A stretch of DNA of 44,461 nucleotides from Defluviitaleaceae bacterium (GCA_009780015.1 WRAW01000012.1:1-44461); one strand, 5' to 3'; shown: positions 26,929-36,134, counted from the stretch's first letter. The notes: generated by a model from the letters alone, not told the origin. Made by a program: numbers and translations.

Positions 26929-29900
26929 CTATGCATATACGTCCAAGATTGGCTGTGTAATCTGCATATTCGGGGTAAACACGGAACTGCCGCCTTGTGT
27001 CAATGACCAATGGCTAAACATGAAGCCTGGAGGAGATGTAAAACTTGGTATGTTCCCAAAGTCTACAGTTGAGTTAGGCTCAACCATCACTTGTACTGTG
27101 TTATTAGTACCGTTAGGTAGGTTTGAGTGGAACCTTACCATACGGTATCCTGGCTCCGGGTCTGGCTCCGAACCGCCGGGCTGACCGGGGATGAAGCTCC
27201 AGTAAATACTAGCTTGATAGTAATGACCGGATATTACCAAGTCTGTATCAACCGCTACCGAGAATCCGCGGCCGGCGTCGTGCAATTGCTGCCATGTCCG
27301 TGAGATTGTGACGTTTCCGGCGTCGAGATCATTGTAGCGCAGTACAGGCTCCGTATTACCGCCGAATATCGACCTTCCTCCGACACGCAGCATACTGGCA
27401 AGCACGGTGTTGCCGGTATCCGAATGATGGGCTCCTGCGCTAACCACTACTTCCCAACCAGTGGGATGACGGTCAAAGTTGTTGAGTGTAATGGCCGTAT
27501 CGTTTGGTTCGGTAACAACGCGTCCGTGCTCCTGCACCAGATATTCCAGCCAGCCTCTGTCTCTGTTGATCTGTGCGGCATCGACTGCCTGGATTACCGC
27601 TGTAGACAACGGCAACGGATGTCTGCCAAATTCCAGGCCCCCAACTTGTGGACGCAACGGAGCTGCAGCGAAATCAACTATTATCTCTCTAAGCTCATGC
27701 ACAGTACCGGGAGTTGTTTGAGTAATCGGGAACGTAGCGACTTTTTCCCCACCGCTCAGGCTCTCTATATCCTGTGTCAGAGCAGCGGCCCTAGAGCTGT
27801 CGGGTATAGCTTGAGCTACGTGTACGTGACGAATGTCATGTACTCTTACCCCCCAGCCGGGCCTTGCGGTTACGCTGATAAACGGGCTTTCCTCCGCGCC
27901 GACGAGCCATCCGAAGGTTGTGGAAGATGTTGCCCCATCGACAAGAAGATTGGAGCTGCCATGGAATCTTACATCAACGGCGCTTGGGTCTACGTCGATT
28001 TTACGCAGTATCCCGTCTTCATCAATCATCCTTATAGTAAGGTCAACATGACGGTGATAAGCAAACGTTACGGTTATGCGTTCCAGCTCCGCGCCATGAT
28101 CTCCGACGTAAGGGATTAAAACTCCCCCGCCTGGGACAGTAGTTCCGTCAATATTGATGATGGTTCCGCTGTCGAATTCGGCTCTGACGGATAGCAGCTC
28201 ACTTGGCGCTATTGCGGTCGGTGTTACGAGGAGCTGCCGCGCGGCGTCCGCCGCCTGATTAGGTGTCCACACGATAGTGTGTTCGCCTGCTGTTAATCCC
28301 GATTCAAGCGTTGTGCCTTCATACGCTACCGCAACATGACTCCAGTTGGACTGATTTGTTCCAAGGTCGCCGCCGACAACAAGAAGTTCTATTTCGCGGG
28401 GTGGTATTGGATCAAACACGGCTGTTACATTAATTAATACCGCACCATTCGGAAGATTTGCGCCAGGCGTTAAAAACCCAGTCCGAGCAATGTGATCGAA
28501 GTGCACTTCCGTTTCTCCCGATTGGGCAGACCATGCGTGAGCCTGGGCGGAATCGGTTGTGACGTTTCCACCGCCTATGCCTCTCAAATATACTACGGGG
28601 CCGGTGTGATACTCTAGTCTTACGAAACGCAACCCTGGTCTTGCGGTAAGTTGCAGGAAGTGTTCATGACGCGGAGGATTTATCTGGAAAGGTTGTGCGT
28701 CAATACGATACTCTTTGGCTCTAAGTTCATTATACGGCCCATTGTTAAACCCTATGTCAACATATCTGGCGTTTTGTAGGCCGTCAACTACACTAAGGCC
28801 TATCCAGCGCTGAGGATCGCCTTGGCCGTCTATTCTTCCGCCGAAGATGTTGAGTGAGCCTGCCTGTATGATTCCATTTCCGGCGCCGGGAATAACAGTG
28901 GGAGGCAATGGCACGCCCCAGGTTTGAACGCCGCCAGGAAGACCGAAATGAGGGCCTTGCACGGTCGTATTGCGGATAGTTGCGCCAAGGAAGTGTCCGT
29001 GAAGACCTCCGTGGGTATTTAAATGCATGGCAAACGATCCGGCTTGAATACCGCGCCCACTATGGCTTATATCTGTACCGTAGCGAATAGCTAGGGCTCC
29101 TGTGTTTATAGCAGGCCGGCTTGCTATATTTGTAATACGGATACCGCCGGCAAATCCCCTTGATCCTTGAAGAACATGATACGCGTGAGTTGAATTTCCA
29201 CCGGAAGGGGAACTATTCGGATTGTTCGGATTATCAGGGTGCTGGACGCCGAGATCAACGCCGCCGCCGGCTGCGTTATTAATGCCGCCTATACCGCCTG
29301 CCAGACCCATACCGTCAAGAGTAATCCTGCCGGATAGCGTAAGGTGACCGCTGGTAATTTCAAAGTGCCTTGAAGCTGGCGCGCGCAGTATTACATCATT
29401 TCTTGCGTAAATGAATATCCTGTTGTTGCCCAAACCGGTAGTGTTGACATTGATATTTAAAGCGTGGGTTAACGTAGCCTCCCCAATACCGGTGATATCT
29501 ATAGCGAGACGGGGCTGAGATTCTTCTCTTAGCAAACGTTCAAGTTCCGCGACGCTGTCTGCTGATCTACGAACCAGTGCAGAAGTATCTATGTTCGACG
29601 GCTGAACCCCGGCGAACCTTACAGTCAGCGCCCTTGGCGCGCTCAGGAACTGTTCGCCTGTTTCGTCGTCTTCGACCATGTATACTATTTCTGTTGAGAA
29701 TATATAATCGACTTCTTCAAGGTAGACGTCGTACATTATGAATAACGGCTCGTCTTCGACACCATCATCGAATGTAATGATATCCGCAAAGTTTTCTTGT
29801 ACGTAGTCGGCAAAGCCTCCGTCGTCCACAATGACAACGCTGTATGTGACGTCTTCGCCGTCCTGGTCAAGAGCAATTACCTCTTGAAGCAAAATCGCGT

Positions 29901-30696
29901 CTGTGTCGGCATCTGAATGAAGTTCACTCACTTCAATTACAAGATCGTCAAATCTGAACCTTACCCAAGATTCCAAGTCTTCTTCCACAGCACCGTCGTC
30001 TGCAATAACGACTTGGCGATCTGCGGTAAACATTTCATTTGTTTCGGGGTGGTCGGCCGCGTATGTAATGGTAAACCCGGCTCCCACTCCCGCGGATATG
30101 TCAAAACCGCCGTCGGACTCAAGTCTTACGAGTTCGACTACTTCGTCATTCTCGTCGATGACGGTAACGTCTCTGAGGAACAGCCACTCGATATCGCCAT
30201 TCTCGCGGTCGTACATTTCCAAGCTTATGAGAAGGTCGCCGCCAAAGCTGAAGAGTAGCTCGGCGCGGCTGCCGGGGGCTCCCGGCAGTATCGGCAGTTC
30301 GGGCACAACTACAAGCCCGTATTCCGGTTCTTCGTCTTCTTCCTCGTCCTCTTCTTCGTCTTCCTCGTCATCTTCGGAGCCATTGTCTCCATTGGAACCA
30401 TTGTCTCCGTTATAGCCGTTGTCTCCGTTGGAGCCGTTGTCGCCATTATGGCCGTTGTCTCCATTGGAGCCGTTATCTCCATTAGAGCCGTTATCTCCAT
30501 TTGAACCATTGTCTCCGTTAGAGCCGTTACCACCATTGGAACCATTGCCGCCATCGTCTTCAGAAGACGAATATGACGATTCACTTCCAACGTAGTCGGC
30601 AAAGATTATACCGCTGTGCGATACGCCCATAATCATAGCAATCGCTAGGAAGGTCGCGAATATTTTATGTGGTTTAATGGGGATCTTGTGCATCAT
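26929..30696 (-). CDS. Giant surface protein: NGDNGSN repeats, acidic region, pectate-lyase-like/beta-rich region, divergent WxL-like domain, C-terminal InlB B-repeat-like domain
   Basis: Likely start MMHKIPIKPHK at 30696 behind GAAAGGGG (ORF extends to 30753). GWEVVVSAG ... IYWSFIPGQP WxL-like motifs; VRFHSNLPNGTNNTVQVMVEPNSTVDFGNIPSFTSPPGFMFSHWSLTQGG InlB-like. Confidence 0.75.
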   Translation of the reverse strand: MMHKIPIKPHKIFATFLAIAMIMGVSHSGIIFADYVGSESSYSSSEDDGGNGSNGGNGSNGDNGSNGDNGSNGDNGSNGDNGHNGDNGSNGDNGYNGDNGSNGDNGSEDDEEDEEEDEEEDEEPEYGLVVVPELPILPGAPGSRAELLFSFGGDLLISLEMYDRENGDIEWLFLRDVTVIDENDEVVELVRLESDGGFDISAGVGAGFTITYAADHPETNEMFTADRQVVIADDGAVEEDLESWVRFRFDDLVIEVSELHSDADTDAILLQEVIALDQDGEDVTYSVVIVDDGGFADYVQENFADIITFDDGVEDEPLFIMYDVYLEEVDYIFSTEIVYMVEDDETGEQFLSAPRALTVRFAGVQPSNIDTSALVRRSADSVAELERLLREESQPRLAIDITGIGEATLTHALNINVNTTGLGNNRIFIYARNDVILRAPASRHFEITSGHLTLSGRITLDGMGLAGGIGGINNAAGGGVDLGVQHPDNPNNPNSSPSGGNSTHAYHVLQGSRGFAGGIRITNIASRPAINTGALAIRYGTDISHSGRGIQAGSFAMHLNTHGGLHGHFLGATIRNTTVQGPHFGLPGGVQTWGVPLPPTVIPGAGNGIIQAGSLNIFGGRIDGQGDPQRWIGLSVVDGLQNARYVDIGFNNGPYNELRAKEYRIDAQPFQINPPRHEHFLQLTARPGLRFVRLEYHTGPVVYLRGIGGGNVTTDSAQAHAWSAQSGETEVHFDHIARTGFLTPGANLPNGAVLINVTAVFDPIPPREIELLVVGGDLGTNQSNWSHVAVAYEGTTLESGLTAGEHTIVWTPNQAADAARQLLVTPTAIAPSELLSVRAEFDSGTIINIDGTTVPGGGVLIPYVGDHGAELERITVTFAYHRHVDLTIRMIDEDGILRKIDVDPSAVDVRFHGSSNLLVDGATSSTTFGWLVGAEESPFISVTARPGWGVRVHDIRHVHVAQAIPDSSRAAALTQDIESLSGGEKVATFPITQTTPGTVHELREIIVDFAAAPLRPQVGGLEFGRHPLPLSTAVIQAVDAAQINRDRGWLEYLVQEHGRVVTEPNDTAITLNNFDRHPTGWEVVVSAGAHHSDTGNTVLASMLRVGGRSIFGGNTEPVLRYNDLDAGNVTISRTWQQLHDAGRGFSVAVDTDLVISGHYYQASIYWSFIPGQPGGSEPDPEPGYRMVRFHSNLPNGTNNTVQVMVEPNSTVDFGNIPSFTSPPGFMFSHWSLTQGGSSVFTPNMQITQPILDVYA

Positions 30697-30762
30697 TTTA
30701 AATACCCCTTTCAATAAATAGTCGTGTATAAGTACTCCTAAGCGGTACTTCACTCGTACTAA

Positions 30763-30794
30763 TTAAGACACAAAGGAGAGTCATTTGGTAGAAC
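30763..30794 (-). promoter_or_regulatory. Predicted ECF-sigma promoter P1
   Basis: Minus strand TTCTACCAAA-N14-GTCTTAA upstream of the 26929-30696 gene. Confidence 0.6.
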
Positions 30795-30894
30795 AATTCA
30801 CCAGACAAATTTAAATTTTATAAATTTTATCAAGATATACCGTTCAGTATTGGCTCGGCACAATATTTTCAAAGGTTGGATGCGTTTACCGGCG

Positions 30895-32145
30895 CTATTT
30901 CTTATCCTGCAATTGCTGCATCAAGCGCATGAGTTCCTCTTTGTCCATGTTTTTTAATTGATCCATGGTCTTTTCTTTGTCGGTGGGGTCGGTAATTTTA
31001 CTGGATATGTCCTGCTGCTTTGCGGCTTCCAATTCCTTCATACGCGCTTCCATACGCATCTGAAAATCCGCGTTTGCCGCAGCGCCTGCGCTGTTCGCGG
31101 TCGCAACCGCGACTTTCGATTTAAGCATGAATGCAACGCCGGCCCCGGCGACCACAAGGACGCCGCCCGCTATAGCGGCCATCATCCATGGCGCCATCCC
31201 CCCCGGGCCTGCGCCGCCCGTCGGCATTTGCTGCTGGTTTACCGCGGCTGCGTTTACGTTGGCCGCTTCCGCTTGCAATATTTCAAATTCGCGTTCAAAA
31301 TCCCAGCTAGTCCCGTCGTGTTCAAGCAGTATTCTTGCGAGGTAGTTGCCAGGCTGCAGCCCGAAGCCCATTTCGTCCATCATCGAAAAATTGAAAATCG
31401 CGTTGGGCGCAAAGTCGACGTTTACATTTGACCTTGCGAAAATCGGTTCATTGCCACCCGCGGGGTATATCTGCGCGTGGGCCGTAACGCCCATGGTCAG
31501 TCTTGGCTGTATGTTGCGCACTTCCGCCACGATAGAGGCTCTGTGGTTTACAACGCGTGCTCCCACATCCCCCAGCATAAAGTCGGGATTTATAACGGTA
31601 TCTCTGTCACGAAGCATTACCACCAATATGTTGGCAAAACGGTTTATTATCATTCCACCGGCGGCCCGTTCTTCGTCGGTAATACTAAGAAGCACATGAA
31701 TCGAGCCAAGGATCACGCCGTCAAAGCCTTCGGCAGGGATGTCGATGAATATCGGTACGTGTACGCTTTGACCGGCCGGTACGAGAACCGCGTCTCCGTC
31801 AATTCCCAGAGAAGCAATTTCAGAAAAGGGGTTAGCCATCGTTTCATCGGGAATTCCCGGCGCTGTATAGTCCACAATTCCGTTTCGGTTTGTTCCGCTG
31901 GTCAGAAGGCTTATATCCACCAGAATATCTTCATCGCCGGGATTGCTCACGTTGACACCGATTTCCTGGATTTGACCGGGAACAACCGTAACATCGAAAA
32001 ACCCCTGTGTCTGGGGGTTTTGGCCTTCCGGGAAAACAGGTGTTACCGAAAACCCCCCAATGTTAGCCTTGGCTGTAAAAGCCAAGGCTAACATTGAGGC
32101 CAGGAATACTACTGTTGTTATGATAAGACGGGTTATTTTTCGCAT
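30895..32145 (-). CDS. DUF916/DUF3324-type WxL-interacting protein with C-terminal TM and cytoplasmic coiled tail
   Basis: GFSVTPVFPEGQNPQTQGFFDVTVVPGQIQEIGVNVSNPGDEDILVDISLLTSGTNRNGIVDYT...VPIFIDIPAEGFDGVILGSIHV matches the DUF916 pattern; TM WMMAAIAGGVLVVAGAGVAFML. Confidence 0.8.
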   Translation of the reverse strand: MRKITRLIITTVVFLASMLALAFTAKANIGGFSVTPVFPEGQNPQTQGFFDVTVVPGQIQEIGVNVSNPGDEDILVDISLLTSGTNRNGIVDYTAPGIPDETMANPFSEIASLGIDGDAVLVPAGQSVHVPIFIDIPAEGFDGVILGSIHVLLSITDEERAAGGMIINRFANILVVMLRDRDTVINPDFMLGDVGARVVNHRASIVAEVRNIQPRLTMGVTAHAQIYPAGGNEPIFARSNVNVDFAPNAIFNFSMMDEMGFGLQPGNYLARILLEHDGTSWDFEREFEILQAEAANVNAAAVNQQQMPTGGAGPGGMAPWMMAAIAGGVLVVAGAGVAFMLKSKVAVATANSAGAAANADFQMRMEARMKELEAAKQQDISSKITDPTDKEKTMDQLKNMDKEELMRLMQQLQDKK

Positions 32146-32234
32146 TTTTTGATATCCTCCCAGCCAATTTAAAGGGTTTTCGGCAACCTCAGTTATTTAT
32201 TTCAGATTTGCTTTAAATTCTGCGTATATATGAT

Positions 32235-32849
32235 TTAGGAGGGCTGGCCGGGTATAAACGCCCAGAACAGATCTGCCTGCGCATGGCCTTCGTCGTCGGT
32301 ACCGCCGACAACGTTCAGTATAGCGTTAAAGTCAGCGCCCATAAATCCGCGGCTGCCGGAGGCGATGTCGGCGCTGACATCTGCAGCAATGTTTATATTA
32401 TTAGTATTGATGCTGGAGTTTCCGTATTCTACAACAGCATGTTCATGCATATTCATGTCAAAGCCGTCAAGAGTATAAGCGTCGGTTTCAAGTGTGAACT
32501 CACTTATTGAAACATTTACCACCCAGCCGTTGAAACGGGACACAACAGCCATTCCGGCCCTTGTACCGCCATCATAATAAGAGTGATAGCTCATATCTGT
32601 CATTGCACGGTCGTGTTCGCCGAAGTAAAGGTCGATTGACTGAAGGGAATCCCAAAAACCTGGATCAGTCGGCGGAGTGGGGACATTAGGATCATACGGA
32701 TCATATACGCCTTGGTCGTCGTCTCCAATTCCATCGACGAAGTCAATGCCTGCTTCTGAATCGGCGTCATTAGTGTTACCAAAAGCGACCGCACTCACGG
32801 AGAGGGTCAAGCTAAGTATGAGGCCAAGTGCTACAAGTTTCTTTTTCAT
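32235..32849 (-). CDS. Secreted divergent WxL-like domain protein
   Basis: SIDLYFGEHDRAM..VVSRFNGWVVNVSISEFTLETDAYTLDGFDMNM...LFWAFIPGQPS; WxV/WxF in place of canonical WxL. Confidence 0.6.
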   Translation of the reverse strand: MKKKLVALGLILSLTLSVSAVAFGNTNDADSEAGIDFVDGIGDDDQGVYDPYDPNVPTPPTDPGFWDSLQSIDLYFGEHDRAMTDMSYHSYYDGGTRAGMAVVSRFNGWVVNVSISEFTLETDAYTLDGFDMNMHEHAVVEYGNSSINTNNINIAADVSADIASGSRGFMGADFNAILNVVGGTDDEGHAQADLFWAFIPGQPS

Positions 32850-32934
32850 TGTTACTCCTCCAATTTTTTTTGTTTTTTTGTGGTACTATTTATTTTATGA
32901 TTATTACATAAAATAACTTTGGAAGGGTAATACT

Positions 32935-34182
32935 TTAGGCGTGGAGTTCATCGCCTATGTTCGGGTCGGTATCCTTGCCGTCTTTGTCCTTGCGGTGCGT
33001 TTTAAGTACTTTTGTGAGGGACATGACGCCTATCGCAAAGAGCACTACATGGGCTATTGTCCAGAGGTCTACAAGAACCAAGGTTCTTGTCATGTCCTGA
33101 GTAATCATGAACAGGATCATTCCCAGTATGCCGGTGAAGCTTGCCGTTGACATCCAAGCCATCATCTGGCGTCTTCTATCTTTTTCAAGCTTTGCGTGAG
33201 GCAGATTCTCGTGATCTATATATTCAGCCTCGACTCTGTCGAGATCATCGCGGTGGTCGCGTCTTCTTTGCGCCATCGAGCGTATTATTGCCACGATTGC
33301 CGCTATAGCTCCGAGTATGCCCAGGATCAGGTTCATCAGCGCCCATGTCGCTATTCCCCAGGGGCCGTACAGCGGGATTGATATATTATTTATACCTAGA
33401 AGGGGTATGTTTTGGTCGTCGATCCAGACCAAGTCCTGATCGGTTTCACCGACTGGATATTCTACCTCTTCCACAAGCCCCTCCTCCGGCACCGTGCCGT
33501 CAAGGAACGCCAGTGGAAGACCGCCGTCGCCAAGTCCGATAAGATCAATTTCATCCGTCTCTTCTGTCAGAGCTGCGATTTCCTCTATTTCAGGTATTTC
33601 AGGGTCTGCGGGCGGAGCCGGATCGACAGGGCCGACTGGGGTTCCGGGATCGCCGTTGCCACCATTGCCACCGTTGCCTCCATTACCACCACCGTTAGCG
33701 CCATTGTCTCCGTTTTCACCATTTATACCGTTCTCGCCATTATCGCCTGGGCCTGGTGGCGGGGGAGGAGCACCGTTGCCGCCATTGCCTCCGTTAGTAC
33801 CATTTCCGCCGCCCTCGGGAACCCATTGGGCGAAGACGTCCACAGACGCCGTAACCGGTGTGGCCGCGGTAAACTGAGAGCCGCTGCCGTCCTGAGTGAA
33901 TGTCCAGCGGCTAAACCCGAAACCCGTGGGATTCACGAAGCTCGGCATATTCCCGCCTACCATTGCGCCGGGCGCAACAGTTACTTCTATTGTATTGTTA
34001 ATGCCGCTGGGGAAGTTTGAGTTGAACCTTACCACATAGTTTTCAGAGGATCTGAAGGTAATTCCCGCGGGACTTCTGACCGGGCTGTTGCTCTGTGCGA
34101 ACACCCCTACCGCAGGGGAACAAGTCAGCGCGACAATGGCTATTGTCAAAATCGAACATAGTATCCGGCGCAATTTCATCAT
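32935..34182 (-). CDS. Membrane-anchored InlB B-repeat-like protein with Gly/Asn-rich linker and C-terminal TM segments
   Basis: VVRFNSNFPSGINNTIEVTVAPGAMVGGNMPSFVNPTGFGFSRWTFTQDGSGSQFTAATPVTASVDVFAQWVPEGG; GENGDNGANGGGNGGNGG; three hydrophobic helices in the C-terminal third. Confidence 0.75.
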   Translation of the reverse strand: MMKLRRILCSILTIAIVALTCSPAVGVFAQSNSPVRSPAGITFRSSENYVVRFNSNFPSGINNTIEVTVAPGAMVGGNMPSFVNPTGFGFSRWTFTQDGSGSQFTAATPVTASVDVFAQWVPEGGGNGTNGGNGGNGAPPPPPGPGDNGENGINGENGDNGANGGGNGGNGGNGGNGDPGTPVGPVDPAPPADPEIPEIEEIAALTEETDEIDLIGLGDGGLPLAFLDGTVPEEGLVEEVEYPVGETDQDLVWIDDQNIPLLGINNISIPLYGPWGIATWALMNLILGILGAIAAIVAIIRSMAQRRRDHRDDLDRVEAEYIDHENLPHAKLEKDRRRQMMAWMSTASFTGILGMILFMITQDMTRTLVLVDLWTIAHVVLFAIGVMSLTKVLKTHRKDKDGKDTDPNIGDELHA

Positions 34183-34272
34183 TACTCACCTCATCTATTA
34201 TAGTAACGATTATATGTTTGTTACCTGATTTTTTGCTATTCGCGATCAGGCTGCGTTATTTGCTCCTTGATG

Positions 34273-34305
34273 TTATAGACACATAACATCCTTATTTGGT
34301 AGAAC
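34273..34305 (-). promoter_or_regulatory. Predicted ECF-sigma promoter P2a
   Basis: Minus strand TTCTACCAAA-N14-GTCTATAA. Confidence 0.6.
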
Positions 34306-34457
34306 GACTTCTCGAAAGTTTTAAATTTTTTTATGGTAACTTTCCGTACACCGCTTGTTTCCGTATGTATTTTCGATATATTTTATAGTAACGGTTATGT
34401 CTGACTTTTTTTGTTTTTTGTTATTCGCGATGAGGCTGTGTTATTTGCTCTTTGATA

Positions 34458-34490
34458 TTATAGACACATAATATCCACATTTTGTAGAAC
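34458..34490 (-). promoter_or_regulatory. Predicted ECF-sigma promoter P2b
   Basis: Minus strand TTCTACAAAA-N14-GTCTATAA in the second copy of the tandem duplication. Confidence 0.55.
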
Positions 34491-34617
34491 AACTTCTCAA
34501 AAATTTTTAACTTTTTTATGGTAACTTTTCATACACCGCTTGTTTCCGTATGTATTCTCATATTCTCGGTATATTCTATTTCTAATATATATATAGTATA
34601 TGTTTTTATGTGCGCTG

Positions 34618-35274
34618 TCAGGTCATGGACTCATGGGCGACAAAATCACGAGCTTCGGAATTAAACAATTGGCTTCCCAGTTCGCGTTTAAGTTTTTCCC
34701 GTGCTATTGACAGATTTTTTGAAACGCTCTGAGTCGTAATGTCCATAAACTTAGCTACTTCCGTGACGCTTAGATCATTGTAATAATGCAGAATGATAGC
34801 TTCCCTCTGGCGTATCGGCAAGTCGGATACAACCCCCATCACAGTTTTGTGAAGCTCTTCGTTCTCAACGCGCTCATACGGGCGGGAATGGCTGTCTTCC
34901 ATGTTTTCCACATAGTCATCGATATTCACTGAGCCGCCCAGCTTTAAATATTTAGCCAAGTGCCGGTTCTTTTCATTGACTATGATGCGGGCAAGCCATC
35001 CCTTGAAAGCCTTTGGATTTCGCAGCCCGCGTATATTTTCGCACACGCGAATTAATACCTCCTGCGACACGTCTTCCGCACTGGATTTATCGCTTAGGAG
35101 GTATGTCAACTGAAACAAAACGCTCTTGGAGATACTCTCTATCAACTTGCTGAGTGCTTTATTGTCACCCCTTGATGCTTTCTCAGCCAATGCCTCTATC
35201 TCCGCGCGGACGTTTGAATCACTGCTTTCTGAGTGTTTTCCGCCCATAGGGTTAAGCATATTCTGTGTCAACAC
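34618..35274 (-). CDS. ECF-type RNA polymerase sigma-70 factor
   Basis: LTYLLSDKSSAEDVSQEVLIRVCENIRGLRNPKAFKGWLARIIVNEKNRH (sigma2) and LPIRQREAIILHYYNDLSVTEVAKFMDITTQSVSKNLSIAREKLKREL (sigma4). Confidence 0.9.
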   Translation of the reverse strand: MLTQNMLNPMGGKHSESSDSNVRAEIEALAEKASRGDNKALSKLIESISKSVLFQLTYLLSDKSSAEDVSQEVLIRVCENIRGLRNPKAFKGWLARIIVNEKNRHLAKYLKLGGSVNIDDYVENMEDSHSRPYERVENEELHKTVMGVVSDLPIRQREAIILHYYNDLSVTEVAKFMDITTQSVSKNLSIAREKLKRELGSQLFNSEARDFVAHESMT

Positions 35275-35288
35275 CCTTTCAAAATGAT

Positions 35289-35879
35289 TTAAGGGAGCAT
35301 TTCTACTCTTTCATTCAATACGGACAGCCTGCCGACTTCCACACTCTGCGCGGCCAAAGGCGCGAGAGCCATAAGACGATAGTTCCCATCGGGCACGCCG
35401 GTGAATGTGTAGGAGCCGTCGCTTCCCACTGTTTCCAGATAGAATGTTTCTTGATTAGCTTCATTGATAAGCGTAAACACAAAGCCGTCTTCCGGCATTA
35501 TTACAAAGCTGGCCGGCTCATGCCCCTCAAAAGGAGTACCGGCAAGCGGGATGCCTGCGTCCGGTATTTCCACGAGAGTCCCGACGTGCGAGTTGTCGTA
35601 CCTTGTTGTATCGCTATGCGAAAACGTCGCGACTATAGCTATAGCCGCCACAGCAGCCATTGACGCAAGCGTCTGCGGCCACCACGAAACACGGCGAGGC
35701 TTGTCGAACCTGCCCTCTTCGATCATTTTGATTATGGGCATATGAACATGCCTGGCCCGATCCTCGCTTATTGTTTCTTTTGCGTACTGGTCAAGAATCT
35801 GCTTCATTACTGCTTGGTCGGACATACTATCCGATGCCGAGGTAGTATGCTTCTTATCCTTATCCATATAATTTGCCAC
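35289..35879 (-). CDS. Single-TM protein with extracellular carboxypeptidase-regulatory-like domain; putative anti-sigma factor
   Basis: About 65-aa cytoplasmic N-terminus, TM WWPQTLASMAAVAAIAIVATF, C-terminal GSDGSYTFTGVPDGNYRLMALAPLA; 14-bp gap to the sigma gene. Confidence 0.6.
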   Translation of the reverse strand: MANYMDKDKKHTTSASDSMSDQAVMKQILDQYAKETISEDRARHVHMPIIKMIEEGRFDKPRRVSWWPQTLASMAAVAAIAIVATFSHSDTTRYDNSHVGTLVEIPDAGIPLAGTPFEGHEPASFVIMPEDGFVFTLINEANQETFYLETVGSDGSYTFTGVPDGNYRLMALAPLAAQSVEVGRLSVLNERVEMLP

Positions 35880-35942
35880 TCCTTTTCCAATTCACGGAAA
35901 TTTATAAGGTGAATATAAAGTACAAAAATGTTTTTGATACAT

Positions 35943-35975
35943 ATATAGACCCACAACATTTCCGTTTGGAAGAAT
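35943..35975 (-). promoter_or_regulatory. Predicted autoregulatory ECF-sigma promoter P3
   Basis: Minus strand TTCTTCCAAA-N14-GTCTATA upstream of the anti-sigma/sigma pair. Confidence 0.55.
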
Positions 35976-36134
35976 GGTTCATGAAAATTTTTTTAGAATG
36001 AGCTTGTTAATTTATTCCCAAAGATTAAAGTGTATTCACTGCATTATATAATCGTATCATAATAGACGTATTCTGTCAAGTTATATTGTAGAAAAACTAT
36101 GGAATTTTTAGTGTCACATTCCTTTTAATTCAAA

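Larger units (their letters stand above)
34199..34576. repeat. Tandem duplication (unit about 185 bp) upstream of the 32935-34182 gene
   Basis: Copy 1 34199-34383 and copy 2 34384-about 34576 share TATAGTAACG, GCTATTCGCGAT/GTTATTCGCGAT, TATAGACACATAA and ACACCGCTTGTTTCCGTATGTATT in the same order. Confidence 0.85.

Noticed and set aside
30380-30560. Short-period repeats considered as a CRISPR array
   Set aside because: They encode in-frame NGDNGSN repeats in the giant surface protein, with no spacers or cas genes.
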